From NCBI GenBank assembly GCA_016744695.1, contig JADGDV010000006.1, positions 62,001 through 126,000 on the forward strand: a stretch of 64,000 nt of DNA. The letters run 5' to 3'. The position numbers and the translations under genes are program-made. This stretch comes from Hahellaceae bacterium (GTDB lineage Bacteria; Pseudomonadota; Gammaproteobacteria; Pseudomonadales; Oleiphilaceae). The notes under the pieces are model-generated. The model was not told the origin of the DNA, did not search any database, and saw only the letters and a list, made by a program, of their open reading frames with translations. Within the stretch, counting starts at the first letter, position 1; the number at the start of each line of letters is the position of its first letter. Below are positions 26,516 to 35,283 of this stretch, piece by piece.

Positions 26516-27899
26516 ACCGCCTCAAATAAGGTGCAAGAAGATCACGGCCGTTAAACTCCGCATCTAGCACGGATATAAAAGTATAGACGCCAACTAGCTT
26601 TCGGTTAAGAAAAACAAATTCTTTTGGCGGTATTTTAAAATAGCGATTAATCGCAGAGAGGGCTGCTCGTTTGGCAATTCTTGTAGGTAAGTCACTACGC
26701 CTCCAGCAATACTCACCTTGGTCATTTAATGCTTCAGCGGGTACGTCAATCTCATTTTTCGCAAGCGGTTCTAACACTGCCATACAAACTCCACCAAACT
26801 CATTCAGCACTTTTTCTGGCCAACTTGCTTGCATGAAGTTTAATTTTATTCCTCCTGCAATAACCCTTTCAAGATCACGAATATAAGATGAGTAAATCAT
26901 GTCGCAAACAGGGTCGATAAAAGAGTCTGGGTATTTTTGAACCGCGCCAAAATCCAGTAAAACCATTCGGTCAGCCGGATGGCTATCATCCGCTAACCTA
27001 ATTCTATAATTACCAAAATTAGGATCGGTTTGAATCTCTTTCCAAATAAATAGCTCTTTTAAAAACAGATCTAAAGACGATTTCGCCAAATCATTTCGGC
27101 GATTCTGGGGTAAGGATAATACTTGCTCACTTGAGACTGAAGTGCCAGGCTCATATGACGTAGCCATCACATGCGGCGTGGAATATTCAATCAAGACTTC
27201 TGGCACAATAAAGCGATCATCATCTTGCAGCATTTGTCCGAATCGGCGAGTAGTTTCTGCTTCGAGCCTATAATCAACCTCTCGATGCATCATCACCCTG
27301 ACTTCTTCTAACCACTCATCAAAGTCTTTATTAAATGAAACAAATTTTGCCACTCTTAGTAATTGAGCCACAGCATCAAGGTCAGAATCAACTGCATCAG
27401 CTACGCCTGGATATTGAATTTTCAGGCAGATTTCTTTACCGTCTGATTTACACTTTGCACGATGAACCTGACCTAAAGAAGCAGCACCAATAGGCTCTTG
27501 GTCAATAACAAGTGCATTAAACTTCTCTTCACCTAGTTCAAAGCGAAGTGTTTTCTCAATAGTAGCCCACTCTAAAGCCGTCGTTTTATCTTCTAACGTA
27601 TGTAGCGCTTCGGTTACTTCAACGGGTAAAAAATGCTCGCCATACAATGCCATCACCTGGCCAATTTTAACCACGCTACCCTTAAGTTTTCCAAGCTCTT
27701 CAACCAAATACTCAGCTTGCTTAGAGAGCATCTTTTTACGTTTTTCTACACGTTTTTCTTTACTGGTAAAAACATTCGCGGCAACATGCGTAGCCATGCG
27801 TGTACCAACAAACAGCCCTGTTTTAGTAAGACTTAAGCGGCGTTCAAAACTGCCTGTTTTTATACGAGAAACAGTGCCCTTACTTTTGTCATTTTCCAT
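26508..27899 (-). CDS. ABC1/UbiB-family atypical kinase (COQ8-like)
   Basis: Membrane-associated or soluble UbiB-like kinase of 463 residues. The family KxGQ motif is in GSVVKIGQVMALYG, the Ala-rich nucleotide loop in PIGAASLGQVHRA, and the catalytic core in QTDPNFGNYRI with metal-binding LLDFGAV. UbiB itself lies with ubiE and ubiJ and has C-terminal membrane helices; this protein has none, and resembles the additional AarF-type proteins common in marine gammaproteobacteria. Lipid or quinone biosynthesis is a guess. It is 29 bases after lipA on the same strand and overlaps the SDR gene, so it belongs to the same transcription unit. Confidence 0.85.
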   Translation of the reverse strand: MENDKSKGTVSRIKTGSFERRLSLTKTGLFVGTRMATHVAANVFTSKEKRVEKRKKMLSKQAEYLVEELGKLKGSVVKIGQVMALYGEHFLPVEVTEALHTLEDKTTALEWATIEKTLRFELGEEKFNALVIDQEPIGAASLGQVHRAKCKSDGKEICLKIQYPGVADAVDSDLDAVAQLLRVAKFVSFNKDFDEWLEEVRVMMHREVDYRLEAETTRRFGQMLQDDDRFIVPEVLIEYSTPHVMATSYEPGTSVSSEQVLSLPQNRRNDLAKSSLDLFLKELFIWKEIQTDPNFGNYRIRLADDSHPADRMVLLDFGAVQKYPDSFIDPVCDMIYSSYIRDLERVIAGGIKLNFMQASWPEKVLNEFGGVCMAVLEPLAKNEIDVPAEALNDQGEYCWRRSDLPTRIAKRAALSAINRYFKIPPKEFVFLNRKLVGVYTFISVLDAEFNGRDLLAPYLRRFE

Positions 27900-27928
27900 T
27901 ATGTTAGAGTAACTTCTTTTAAATACAT

Positions 27929-28912
27929 TTAGCTTACTTTATGTCCATGAGCCTGTTTATCAGCATGATATGACGAGCGCACCATAGGCCCACTTGCTAC
28001 ATGTTTAAAGCCCATAGCACGTGCTTTTTCAGCTAGAGCATCAAACTCTTCGGGTCTTACAAATCTTTCTAGCTTTAAATGCTCGCGACTAGGTTGTAGG
28101 TACTGTCCAATAGTGAGCATGTCTACATCGTGTCGACGTAGGTCTTCCATCACTTGTTCAACTTCTGAAATCTCTTCACCTAAACCCAGCATCAAACCTG
28201 ATTTGGTTAGAACCTCTGGAGCTCTCGCTTTATACTCTTTAAGCAAAGTGAGCGACCATTGATAATCTGAGCCAGGACGTACTTTTCGATACAAGCTCGG
28301 TACGGTCTCAAGATTATGGTTAAACACATCAGGCGGTGTCTGCTGCAATATATCTAGCGCAACATCCATGCGGCCACGAAAATCAGGCACTAATATCTCA
28401 ACCTCAATATTAGGGCTAAGGGCTCTGGTCTCTCGAATACAGTCAACAAAATGGCCCGCACCGCCATCACGAAGGTCATCACGATCAACGGAGGTCACTA
28501 CAACGTAACGTAAGCCCATATCAGCAATGGCTTCGGCCATGTGCCTAGGTTCATTCTCGTCAAGTGGGTTAGGTCGGCCATGGGCAACGTCACAGAAAGG
28601 GCAACGTCGCGTACAGATGTCTCCCATAATCATGAAGGTTGCCGTTCCACCGCTAAAACACTCACCCAAATTAGGGCAAGAAGCCTCTTCACACACTGTG
28701 TGTAGTTTATGACCTCTTAACTTTTTCTTGATTTCATCAATTTTAGGTGATGCAGGTACACGCACTCGTATCCAGTCTGGCTTTCGAGGCATTTTGTCTG
28801 TTGCAATCACTTTAATCGGAATACGGGCAACCTTTTCGGCACCGCGTTTTTTTACGCCCTGCTCTACTTTCCGCTTATCTGTAATTTTGTTTTTACTTTC
28901 CGACTCTGTCAT
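27929..28912 (-). CDS. lipA: Lipoyl synthase LipA
   Basis: Radical-SAM enzyme of 327 residues that inserts two sulfurs into octanoyl groups of E2 and GcvH proteins. The auxiliary cluster cysteines are in [12 protein letters not shown] and the radical-SAM CxxxCxxC in [24 protein letters not shown] and the C-terminal MVRSSYHAD are conserved. The N-terminal 55 residues are Lys-rich and variable. It follows lipB by 17 bases, the normal lipB-lipA order. Confidence 0.98.
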   Translation of the reverse strand: MTESESKNKITDKRKVEQGVKKRGAEKVARIPIKVIATDKMPRKPDWIRVRVPASPKIDEIKKKLRGHKLHTVCEEASCPNLGECFSGGTATFMIMGDICTRRCPFCDVAHGRPNPLDENEPRHMAEAIADMGLRYVVVTSVDRDDLRDGGAGHFVDCIRETRALSPNIEVEILVPDFRGRMDVALDILQQTPPDVFNHNLETVPSLYRKVRPGSDYQWSLTLLKEYKARAPEVLTKSGLMLGLGEEISEVEQVMEDLRRHDVDMLTIGQYLQPSREHLKLERFVRPEEFDALAEKARAMGFKHVASGPMVRSSYHADKQAHGHKVS

Positions 28913-28929
28913 CGATCAAACTCATCTGG

Positions 28930-29604
28930 TCATTTATTAAATGGTTCATGGCAGAGACTTACCGTCTCATAACCAAAAGCGGTGGTTAATTGAGTGATTA
29001 ATTTATCAGCTACATCATCAATTAACAAAGCATCATTGTTAGCTTTTTTGTAGGCGCCATCAAACTGCGATAGCTGGACAATTTCCATACCCTGATACCC
29101 ACAGGGGTTAATACGGGAAAACGGTTCCATATCCATATCAACATTAATACTTAGACCGTGAAACGAACGGCCTTTTCTGATTCTTAAACCCAGAGAGGCA
29201 ATCTTCGCATCACCTACATAAACACCTGGCGCATCTTTTCGCGCTCGAGCGCTTACGTCATAAAAAGATAAGGTATCAATAATGGACGTTTCTATAAGAG
29301 AAACCAACGCTCTTGGCCCTATGCCTAGACGTTTAATATCAATCATCACATAAGCAACAAGTTGACCCGGACCATGATAAGTAACCTGCCCCCCCCTATC
29401 AACCTGTACTACCGGTATATCACCTGGAAATAAAAGATGCTCTGGTTTACCTGCTTGCCCCTGTGTGAACACGGGAGGGTGCTGCAGCAACCAGATTTCA
29501 TCAGGGCATTCTTCATTTCGGGTATCGGTGAATGTCTTCATGGCGCCCCACGTGGGCGTGTAGTCAACGGTACCTAAACTTCGAACAACAAGCTGTTTCT
29601 TCAC
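28930..29604 (-). CDS. lipB: Octanoyl-[ACP]:protein octanoyltransferase LipB
   Basis: Moves octanoate from acyl carrier protein to lipoate-dependent enzymes, the first lipoate-assembly step. The protein has 224 residues. [16 protein letters not shown], the catalytic Lys in [19 protein letters not shown] and the catalytic Cys in INPCGYQGM are all present. It starts at 29604, directly after the YbeD stop, and precedes lipA by 17 bases, as in Pseudomonas and E. coli. Confidence 0.98.
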   Translation of the reverse strand: MKKQLVVRSLGTVDYTPTWGAMKTFTDTRNEECPDEIWLLQHPPVFTQGQAGKPEHLLFPGDIPVVQVDRGGQVTYHGPGQLVAYVMIDIKRLGIGPRALVSLIETSIIDTLSFYDVSARARKDAPGVYVGDAKIASLGLRIRKGRSFHGLSINVDMDMEPFSRINPCGYQGMEIVQLSQFDGAYKKANNDALLIDDVADKLITQLTTAFGYETVSLCHEPFNK

Positions 29605-29877
29605 CTAAATAACCATCGTGACACGGCCACTAGCCTTAAGGTCTTCAAAAAGGTTTTCTAGCTGGTCTTTTCCCGTCGCAATAATCCACAACCTAACAGA
29701 GACAAATTTATCATTCTTACTCATATTTATATCCACTCGCTCTAAATCAAGGCCAGGCGCATGAATGGAAATTGTTTCTATAACAAATTGTTTAAACCCA
29801 GGACTCGCCTTACCGATTACTTTAATAGGATAATCACAGGGAAATTCAATTTTAGGAGGTTCTGGCTGATTCATCAT
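29605..29877 (-). CDS. ybeD: DUF493 family protein, YbeD-like
   Basis: ACT-like small protein of 90 residues with the family pattern EFPCDYPIKVIGKA, VSVRLWIIATGKDQLENLFEDLKA and VTMVI at the end. E. coli YbeD lies next to lipB as here and has no firm function; a regulatory ACT-like role is assumed. The stop abuts the lipB start, so the genes are coupled. The start is an ATG with a second Met following (MMNQPEPP). Confidence 0.92.
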   Translation of the reverse strand: MMNQPEPPKIEFPCDYPIKVIGKASPGFKQFVIETISIHAPGLDLERVDINMSKNDKFVSVRLWIIATGKDQLENLFEDLKASGRVTMVI

Positions 29878-29912
29878 TTTTCACCTTAAATACAGGGTTT
29901 AAATACAAACAA

Positions 29913-30770
29913 TTATGTAAAAATACGTTTTTTGTTGGCTTGATAATAACTCGCCATCTGCTTCCATACTGGACCAGGGAAGATGCTTCCAACAGCATGT
30001 CCATTCAACGTAATAACAGGGACAAGTTCTCGAGTAGAACTAGAGATCCATATTTCATCCGCTTGTGTAATCAATGACACATCCATGGATATTTCTTCTA
30101 ATGGCATATCATGTTCCAGAGCCAACGCAATAATAACTTCTCGCGTAATCCCCCCTAAAATATGCTCACCTTTCGCGGGGGTATAGATTGTACCATTTTT
30201 AACAACAAAGACATTCGCGGCCGCACATTCTGTGATTAGATTATCACGAACTAATATGGCTTCTTGAGCCCCCTCTGCCGCAGCTTGTTGCTTCAGAAGA
30301 ATATTAGGCAGCAATGCTATCGACTTTATATCACACCGGTCCCAACGAATATCAGGAACAGTTATAGCTGAAATACCTTCTGCCTTGGTTACGTCAGCGG
30401 CAAGCGGTGATGCAATAGGGCTTACCATTAAAAAAATCGTTGGGTTTGTCTTCTCTGGAAAAGCATGATCTCGCTTAGTGTATGCGCCTCGTGTAACTTG
30501 AAGATATACAGACAAATCCCCACCTTCATTTTTTGACACTAAAGAGTCAATTAAACGCTCCCAGCCTTCAACCGAGATATCTACAGGCAATTTAATTTCA
30601 TGAAGGCTTCGTTGCAAGCGTTTTAAATGACCTTTAAGGCCAAACGACTTACCATCATAATAAGGTATAACTTCATATACACCATCCGCGAACAGGAAAC
30701 CACGATCCATAGGCGATATGCGTGCTTCTTCGAGAGGAAGAAAAGAACCATTTAGATATGCAATGCTCAT
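29913..30770 (-). CDS. dat: D-amino acid aminotransferase (class IV, PLP)
   Basis: PLP fold-type IV enzyme of 285 residues that interconverts D-alanine and D-glutamate with their keto acids. Key signs are the N-terminal MSIAYLNGSFLPLEEARISP, DGVYEVIPYYDGK, CDIKSIALLPNILLKQ (PLP Lys), NVFVVKNGTIYTP and GGITREVII. Branched-chain aminotransferases and 4-amino-4-deoxychorismate lyase share the fold, but the CDIKSIALLPN pattern favours D-amino acid transaminase. It sits between dacA and ybeD. It is followed by ybeD after 35 bases and separated from dacA by a terminator. Confidence 0.88.
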   Translation of the reverse strand: MSIAYLNGSFLPLEEARISPMDRGFLFADGVYEVIPYYDGKSFGLKGHLKRLQRSLHEIKLPVDISVEGWERLIDSLVSKNEGGDLSVYLQVTRGAYTKRDHAFPEKTNPTIFLMVSPIASPLAADVTKAEGISAITVPDIRWDRCDIKSIALLPNILLKQQAAAEGAQEAILVRDNLITECAAANVFVVKNGTIYTPAKGEHILGGITREVIIALALEHDMPLEEISMDVSLITQADEIWISSSTRELVPVITLNGHAVGSIFPGPVWKQMASYYQANKKRIFT

Positions 30771-30860
30771 AGTAAAGCACTCTTGAGTTATGAATAAACT
30801 AGTTTAATGGTTATTGTGCCGAATGGCATTTTTTGTTGTTAGTCGTATTTGTACTAATAT

Positions 30861-30885
30861 AAAAAAAGAGGCTCTATGGCCTCTT
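30861..30885 (-). terminator. Rho-independent terminator after dacA
   Basis: On the minus strand AAGAGGC...GCCTCTT with a 6-base loop is followed by seven T residues (A-run 30861-30867 on plus). It lies 27 bases after the dacA stop and closes the peptidoglycan cluster. Confidence 0.88.
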
Positions 30886-30911
30886 CTTTACTTAGGGCGT
30901 TCAAGCACTCA

Positions 30912-32087
30912 TTATGAGAATAACCCAATAAAGAACAACTTAATCGAGTCCCATATTCGCTTGAAAAAACCACCCTCTTCTACAGGCTGTAATGCAATCA
31001 ATGGCTCATCAACAACCGTTTCACCATTAAGCTCTACCTTAACGCGACCAAACTCCTGACCAGTATTCACTGGCGCTTTAATAATACTATCAACATCAAG
31101 CGAAGCGACTAGCTTACCTTTCTGGCCTCGGGGTATAGTCACAACAACATCTTTAGCAACGCCCAGCGTTAATGTATCTGTTTTTCCCGCCCATACTTTA
31201 CTATCAAGCAAGACCTGACCTGCCTTATACAGCTCGTGTGTCTCATAGTAGCGGAAGCCATAATTCAATAATTTCTGTGTTTCTCGGGCTCGTGCCTCTT
31301 CGCTGGTCGTTCCCATTACTACACTAATAAGACGCATACCGTCACGCTTAGCTGAAGACACCAAGCAATAACCAGCGGCATCGGTATGGCCAGTTTTCAA
31401 ACCATCAACTGACTTATCTCTCCATAACAAACGGTTACGGTTAGGCTGACGTATATTGTTATAGGTGAAGTACTTTTCAGAGTAAATACTGTACTGCTCA
31501 GGAAAATCTTGAATAATTGCACGAGCCAATAGCGCCAAATCAAAAGCAGAAGAGTAATGATCATCAGAAGGAAGACCCGTAGCATTAACAAAATGACTGT
31601 CATTCATACCTAGGATTTGCGCATGCTGATTCATTATATCGGCGAAAGCACCTTCACTGCCTGCAATATGCTCTGCAACGGCAATACTGGCGTCATTGCC
31701 TGACTGAATAATAATACCTTTAAGTATCTCATCTAAAGGAATTCGCGTTCCTTCTTTGATGAACATTTTTGATCCACCGGTTCTCCAAGCTTTCACGCTG
31801 ACCAACACATCATCACTTGCGGATACATTCCCTTCCGCCATTTCATATTCAACAATATAGGCCGTCATCATTTTTGTGAGGCTAGCAGGAGATAACTGCT
31901 CCTTGGCATTTTCTTGAACAATAATTTCGCCGCTGGTCGCATCCATTAAAATATAAGACTTAGCTGCAATCTGTGGTGGAGCAGGAATTAAAGCAGGCAA
32001 AGCAAAAGATTGGCCACTAAAAGAAACTAAAGTAGTAAAAGCGAAGAATACGGACCAACATAAACGCTGAACTTTCCGGGTTAACAT
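30912..32087 (-). CDS. dacA: D-alanyl-D-alanine carboxypeptidase (PBP5/6 family)
   Basis: Penicillin-binding protein of 391 residues that removes the terminal D-Ala from peptidoglycan stem peptides in the periplasm. An N-terminal signal peptide is followed by SxxK at S69-K72 (SPASLTK), the SGND motif and KTG (LKTGHTD). A C-terminal all-beta domain ends in an amphipathic tail (FKRIWDSIKLFFIGLFS) that anchors it to the membrane. The ATG at 32087 gives a normal signal peptide; the longer frame to 32162 adds 25 atypical residues. It lies 120 bases after rlpA in the cluster order of Pseudomonas. Confidence 0.95.
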   Translation of the reverse strand: MLTRKVQRLCWSVFFAFTTLVSFSGQSFALPALIPAPPQIAAKSYILMDATSGEIIVQENAKEQLSPASLTKMMTAYIVEYEMAEGNVSASDDVLVSVKAWRTGGSKMFIKEGTRIPLDEILKGIIIQSGNDASIAVAEHIAGSEGAFADIMNQHAQILGMNDSHFVNATGLPSDDHYSSAFDLALLARAIIQDFPEQYSIYSEKYFTYNNIRQPNRNRLLWRDKSVDGLKTGHTDAAGYCLVSSAKRDGMRLISVVMGTTSEEARARETQKLLNYGFRYYETHELYKAGQVLLDSKVWAGKTDTLTLGVAKDVVVTIPRGQKGKLVASLDVDSIIKAPVNTGQEFGRVKVELNGETVVDEPLIALQPVEEGGFFKRIWDSIKLFFIGLFS

Positions 32088-32207
32088 AGAAAAAACTCTA
32101 ATTGATGATAGTTGAAATGAAAACTCGCCTCCCATCCTGAAAGACGCTGAATATATGAACAAAAGTAACGCGAACGAATACTACCTTATCCTAAAGCATG
32201 AATCACC

Positions 32208-33023
32208 TTAAGATGATACTGGACGGGTAATTATCATTGGAGATCCTAATTTCGATTCTTTTAACTGCTTTAATAATTGCTCGGTTTGCTGCAGATCATA
32301 ATAGGGACCCATGCGAACTCGGTGAAATATTTTTGCCGTATCTTTTGAACTTGTCACAAAAGCCCCATCAACACGGTTTTTTAATTGCACTGCCGCTTGC
32401 TCTGTCGAAAAAGCACCGACTTGAATAAAGTATGCATACCCCTTAACTAGAGCCTCTTGATTACTTTTTGCTACGGGTGCAGCATTCGTAGATTCTGAGT
32501 TTTGAGCAACAACAATCGCCTCAACCTCTACTCTAGCTGTACCTTTTGAATAATACCCCAGTTTTTTTGCTGCGGCATAAGACAAATCGATTATGCGCCC
32601 TTCATGAAAAGGCCCACGATCATTCACCCTTACAATGACACTTCGACCATTATCTAGGTTAGTTACTTTAGCGTAGCTTGGTAATGGCAACGACTTATGA
32701 GCCGCTGACATTTCATACATATTATAGGTTTCGCCATTGGAGGTACGGTGACCATGAAACTTTGCACCATACCATGAAGCTCGCCCTTGCTCTTGGTAGC
32801 CTTCAGCCGTAGGCAATACGTGATAGGTCTTCCCCCATACTTCGTAAGAAGGCTTATTCCCCCCTCTGCTTTTTGGCTCATATATCGGCACAGGATCTGG
32901 AAGCTGGCTGACGTCCAGCTCAACATCAGGGGCTATATCTTGATCAATACTGTAACGTGAAGGCGTAGAACAACCCACTAGCATTATTGTTAACGTTAAT
33001 ATGGTTAAATATTTTAAGCTCAC
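32208..33023 (-). CDS. rlpA: Septal ring lytic transglycosylase RlpA with SPOR domain
   Basis: Outer-membrane lipoprotein of 271 residues. The lipobox is LVGC with Cys18. A double-psi beta-barrel domain (GRASWYGAKFHGHRTSNGE...RVNDRGPFHEGRIIDLS) carries the transglycosylase residues. A C-terminal SPOR domain (YFIQVGAFSTEQAA) binds denuded glycans at the septum. Such proteins cleave naked glycan strands during division. The start overlaps the mltB stop by four bases (ATGA), so translation is coupled. Confidence 0.95.
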   Translation of the reverse strand: MSLKYLTILTLTIMLVGCSTPSRYSIDQDIAPDVELDVSQLPDPVPIYEPKSRGGNKPSYEVWGKTYHVLPTAEGYQEQGRASWYGAKFHGHRTSNGETYNMYEMSAAHKSLPLPSYAKVTNLDNGRSVIVRVNDRGPFHEGRIIDLSYAAAKKLGYYSKGTARVEVEAIVVAQNSESTNAAPVAKSNQEALVKGYAYFIQVGAFSTEQAAVQLKNRVDGAFVTSSKDTAKIFHRVRMGPYYDLQQTEQLLKQLKESKLGSPMIITRPVSS

Positions 33024-34024
33024 TTACTTTTAAGCTCTTCTGATAACTGGTAAACCGCCATAGCGTATAGATGACTATGGTTATAACGAGTGATCACATA
33101 AAAGTTATGCATTCCCAACCAAAACTCTGTACCTTTCTTGCCTTCAAGCTTTATTAGCTTTCCTTTTTCTTTAAGATCAAAACCGTCAACGGAACTTATA
33201 CCCCATGACTTCATATCTTCAAGCGTATACTTAGGCTTAAGATTTGGGTAAATAGCTTTCTCATATTTATTTCCATCAATGTTAGCTTTACCAGTTACAG
33301 GCTGGCCTTCTACCCACTTATGCTTTTTAAAATAATTGGCCACACTACCAATGGCATCAACGGGGTTATTCAATATATCCGCAACGCCATCACCATCAAA
33401 ATCAACAGCAAAATTACGGTAGCTACTAGGTATAAATTGCCCATAGCCCATGGCCCCAGCATAAGAGCCTTTTAAGTCTTGAGGATTAAAGTTCTGCTCA
33501 CGAGAAAGCAGTAACACTTGCTCTAGCTCACTTCTAAAAAATTTGCTGCGTGGTGGGTAATCAAAGGCGAGTGTCGATAAGGCATCGATAACACGATAAC
33601 TACCGCGGTTTTTCCCGTAACGTGTTTCAACACCAATGATGGCCGCTATAATTTCTTTTGGAACACCAAATTCTTTTTCTGCACGATCAAAATCATCAGC
33701 ATACTTCTCAAGAAAAACCTTACCTCGCTTTACCCTGTCATCAGTCAGAAATATTTTACGATAGCCTTTCCACTCAAGTCGCTTTTCAGCAGGCCTTGAA
33801 ATTGCATCTAAAATGCTTTGCTTTTTTTCTGCACCCGCCAGTAAGGTTTCAACTTCACTCTTGTTAAAACCATGCTTTTCAACCATTTCGTTTACAAACT
33901 TTTTTACATCCTCTTGATCACTGTAATTGGCATTTACAGTGCTACTAAAACCAACAAACGTAATCAAGGACAGTGCGGCAGTTTTTCTGGCTGCACTGAG
34001 TAATTGGGCTAAAGAGTATTTCAA
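33020..34024 (-). CDS. mltB: Lytic murein transglycosylase B (MltB/SltB1)
   Basis: Glycan-cleaving enzyme of 334 residues, GH103 family. The catalytic Glu is in IAAIIGVETRYGKNRG, followed by DALSTLAFDYPPR and GAMGYGQFIPSSYRNFAVDFD. The N-terminus has a signal peptide (to about residue 33) without a lipobox, so it is a soluble periplasmic form as in Pseudomonas SltB1 and unlike lipoprotein MltB of E. coli. It overlaps rlpA by four bases and lies 107 bases after rodA. Confidence 0.93.
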   Translation of the reverse strand: MKYSLAQLLSAARKTAALSLITFVGFSSTVNANYSDQEDVKKFVNEMVEKHGFNKSEVETLLAGAEKKQSILDAISRPAEKRLEWKGYRKIFLTDDRVKRGKVFLEKYADDFDRAEKEFGVPKEIIAAIIGVETRYGKNRGSYRVIDALSTLAFDYPPRSKFFRSELEQVLLLSREQNFNPQDLKGSYAGAMGYGQFIPSSYRNFAVDFDGDGVADILNNPVDAIGSVANYFKKHKWVEGQPVTGKANIDGNKYEKAIYPNLKPKYTLEDMKSWGISSVDGFDLKEKGKLIKLEGKKGTEFWLGMHNFYVITRYNHSHLYAMAVYQLSEELKSK

Positions 34025-34131
34025 TGTATTAATTCCTTTTTATTGTTCTTTAATTCAAAGTTTAATGATTGTACTAAACCGTTTTACTTAATAGTGTTAC
34101 CAATTCATTACAAATAATCTATATTTCTCTG

Positions 34132-35280
34132 TTACTTACCCAGCATCTTTTTATGCGTGTGAATAGACATTAAAACACCAAAAGCGGCCATTAAGGTAAC
34201 AATGGATGTTCCACCGTAACTCACTAATGGAAGGGGTACACCTACTACCGGTAAAAGGCCACTCACCATGCCAATGTTAACGAACACATAAACAAAAAAT
34301 GTAAGCGTGAGACTACCAGCCAGCATTCGCCCATAAGAGTCCTGTGCCTTTATTGCAATATACAAGCCCCGCGCCACAATTAGAACGTAGAGCATCATCA
34401 GCAATGCAACCCCAATGAACCCAAACTCTTCTGCCAACACAGCAATAATAAAATCCGTATGGCTCTCAGGAAGAAAATCAAGTTGTGACTGAGTGCCTTC
34501 CAACCAGCCTTTTCCTGTCATACCGCCAGAACCTATCGCTGTTTTCGATTGAATAATATTCCAACCTGAACCTAAGGGGTCTTGCTCAGGATTAAACAGA
34601 GTCAGCACACGCTGCTTCTGATAGTCCCGCATAACAAACATCCACATAACGGGTATTGCGGCTCCGACCACGGCAATAAATCCAGTGACCAGTTTTCCAC
34701 TTATTCCTGCCAACAACAAGACAAAAATACCTGAAGCGGCAATCAATAACGAAGTCCCTAAGTCAGGCTGCTTAATAACCAAAACAACAGGCATAAAAAT
34801 AAGTACCAATACGCCTAATACATGCTTAAAACGGGGGGGTAAATACCGATCAGATAAGTACCATGCTGCCATCATAGGTACAGCAAGTTTCATAAACTCG
34901 GAGGGTTGAAAACGAGGCAAACCAGGTAGCTGCAGCCAACGTTGAGCGCCTTTAGCGCCGGTACCAACGACTAACACAGCAACTAACGCGAGGAGCCCTA
35001 ATAGAAAAAGCCAAGGAGACCAACGACGATAAACACTGGGGTCAAGTTGAGCAAAGACAATCATAACAACAAAAGCTAAAACAAAACGCATTGCTTGTTT
35101 TTGAACATGAACGACACTTTCACCGCTGCCACTATACAGAACAAACAAGCCAACACAGGACAAGATTAACAGTAATATCAGCAACACAGGGTCAAGGTGG
35201 AGCTTAAATAGCAAGCCTCTACGATTTTGGAAATGATGCGCCCCCCCTTCAAGTTGGCGAACAAATTCTTGATGAGCCAT
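34132..35280 (-). CDS. rodA: Peptidoglycan glycosyltransferase RodA
   Basis: SEDS-family membrane glycan polymerase of 382 residues with about ten helices, the elongasome partner of PBP2. It has the SEDS signatures PSEFMKLAVP, QPDLGTSLL, QSKTAIGSGG, LPESHTDFI and VPLPLVSYGGTS. The ATG at 35280 follows the PBP2 gene by three bases, giving an obligatory pair in one operon. Confidence 0.97.
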   Translation of the reverse strand: MAHQEFVRQLEGGAHHFQNRRGLLFKLHLDPVLLILLLILSCVGLFVLYSGSGESVVHVQKQAMRFVLAFVVMIVFAQLDPSVYRRWSPWLFLLGLLALVAVLVVGTGAKGAQRWLQLPGLPRFQPSEFMKLAVPMMAAWYLSDRYLPPRFKHVLGVLVLIFMPVVLVIKQPDLGTSLLIAASGIFVLLLAGISGKLVTGFIAVVGAAIPVMWMFVMRDYQKQRVLTLFNPEQDPLGSGWNIIQSKTAIGSGGMTGKGWLEGTQSQLDFLPESHTDFIIAVLAEEFGFIGVALLMMLYVLIVARGLYIAIKAQDSYGRMLAGSLTLTFFVYVFVNIGMVSGLLPVVGVPLPLVSYGGTSIVTLMAAFGVLMSIHTHKKMLGK

Positions 35281-35283
35281 ACG

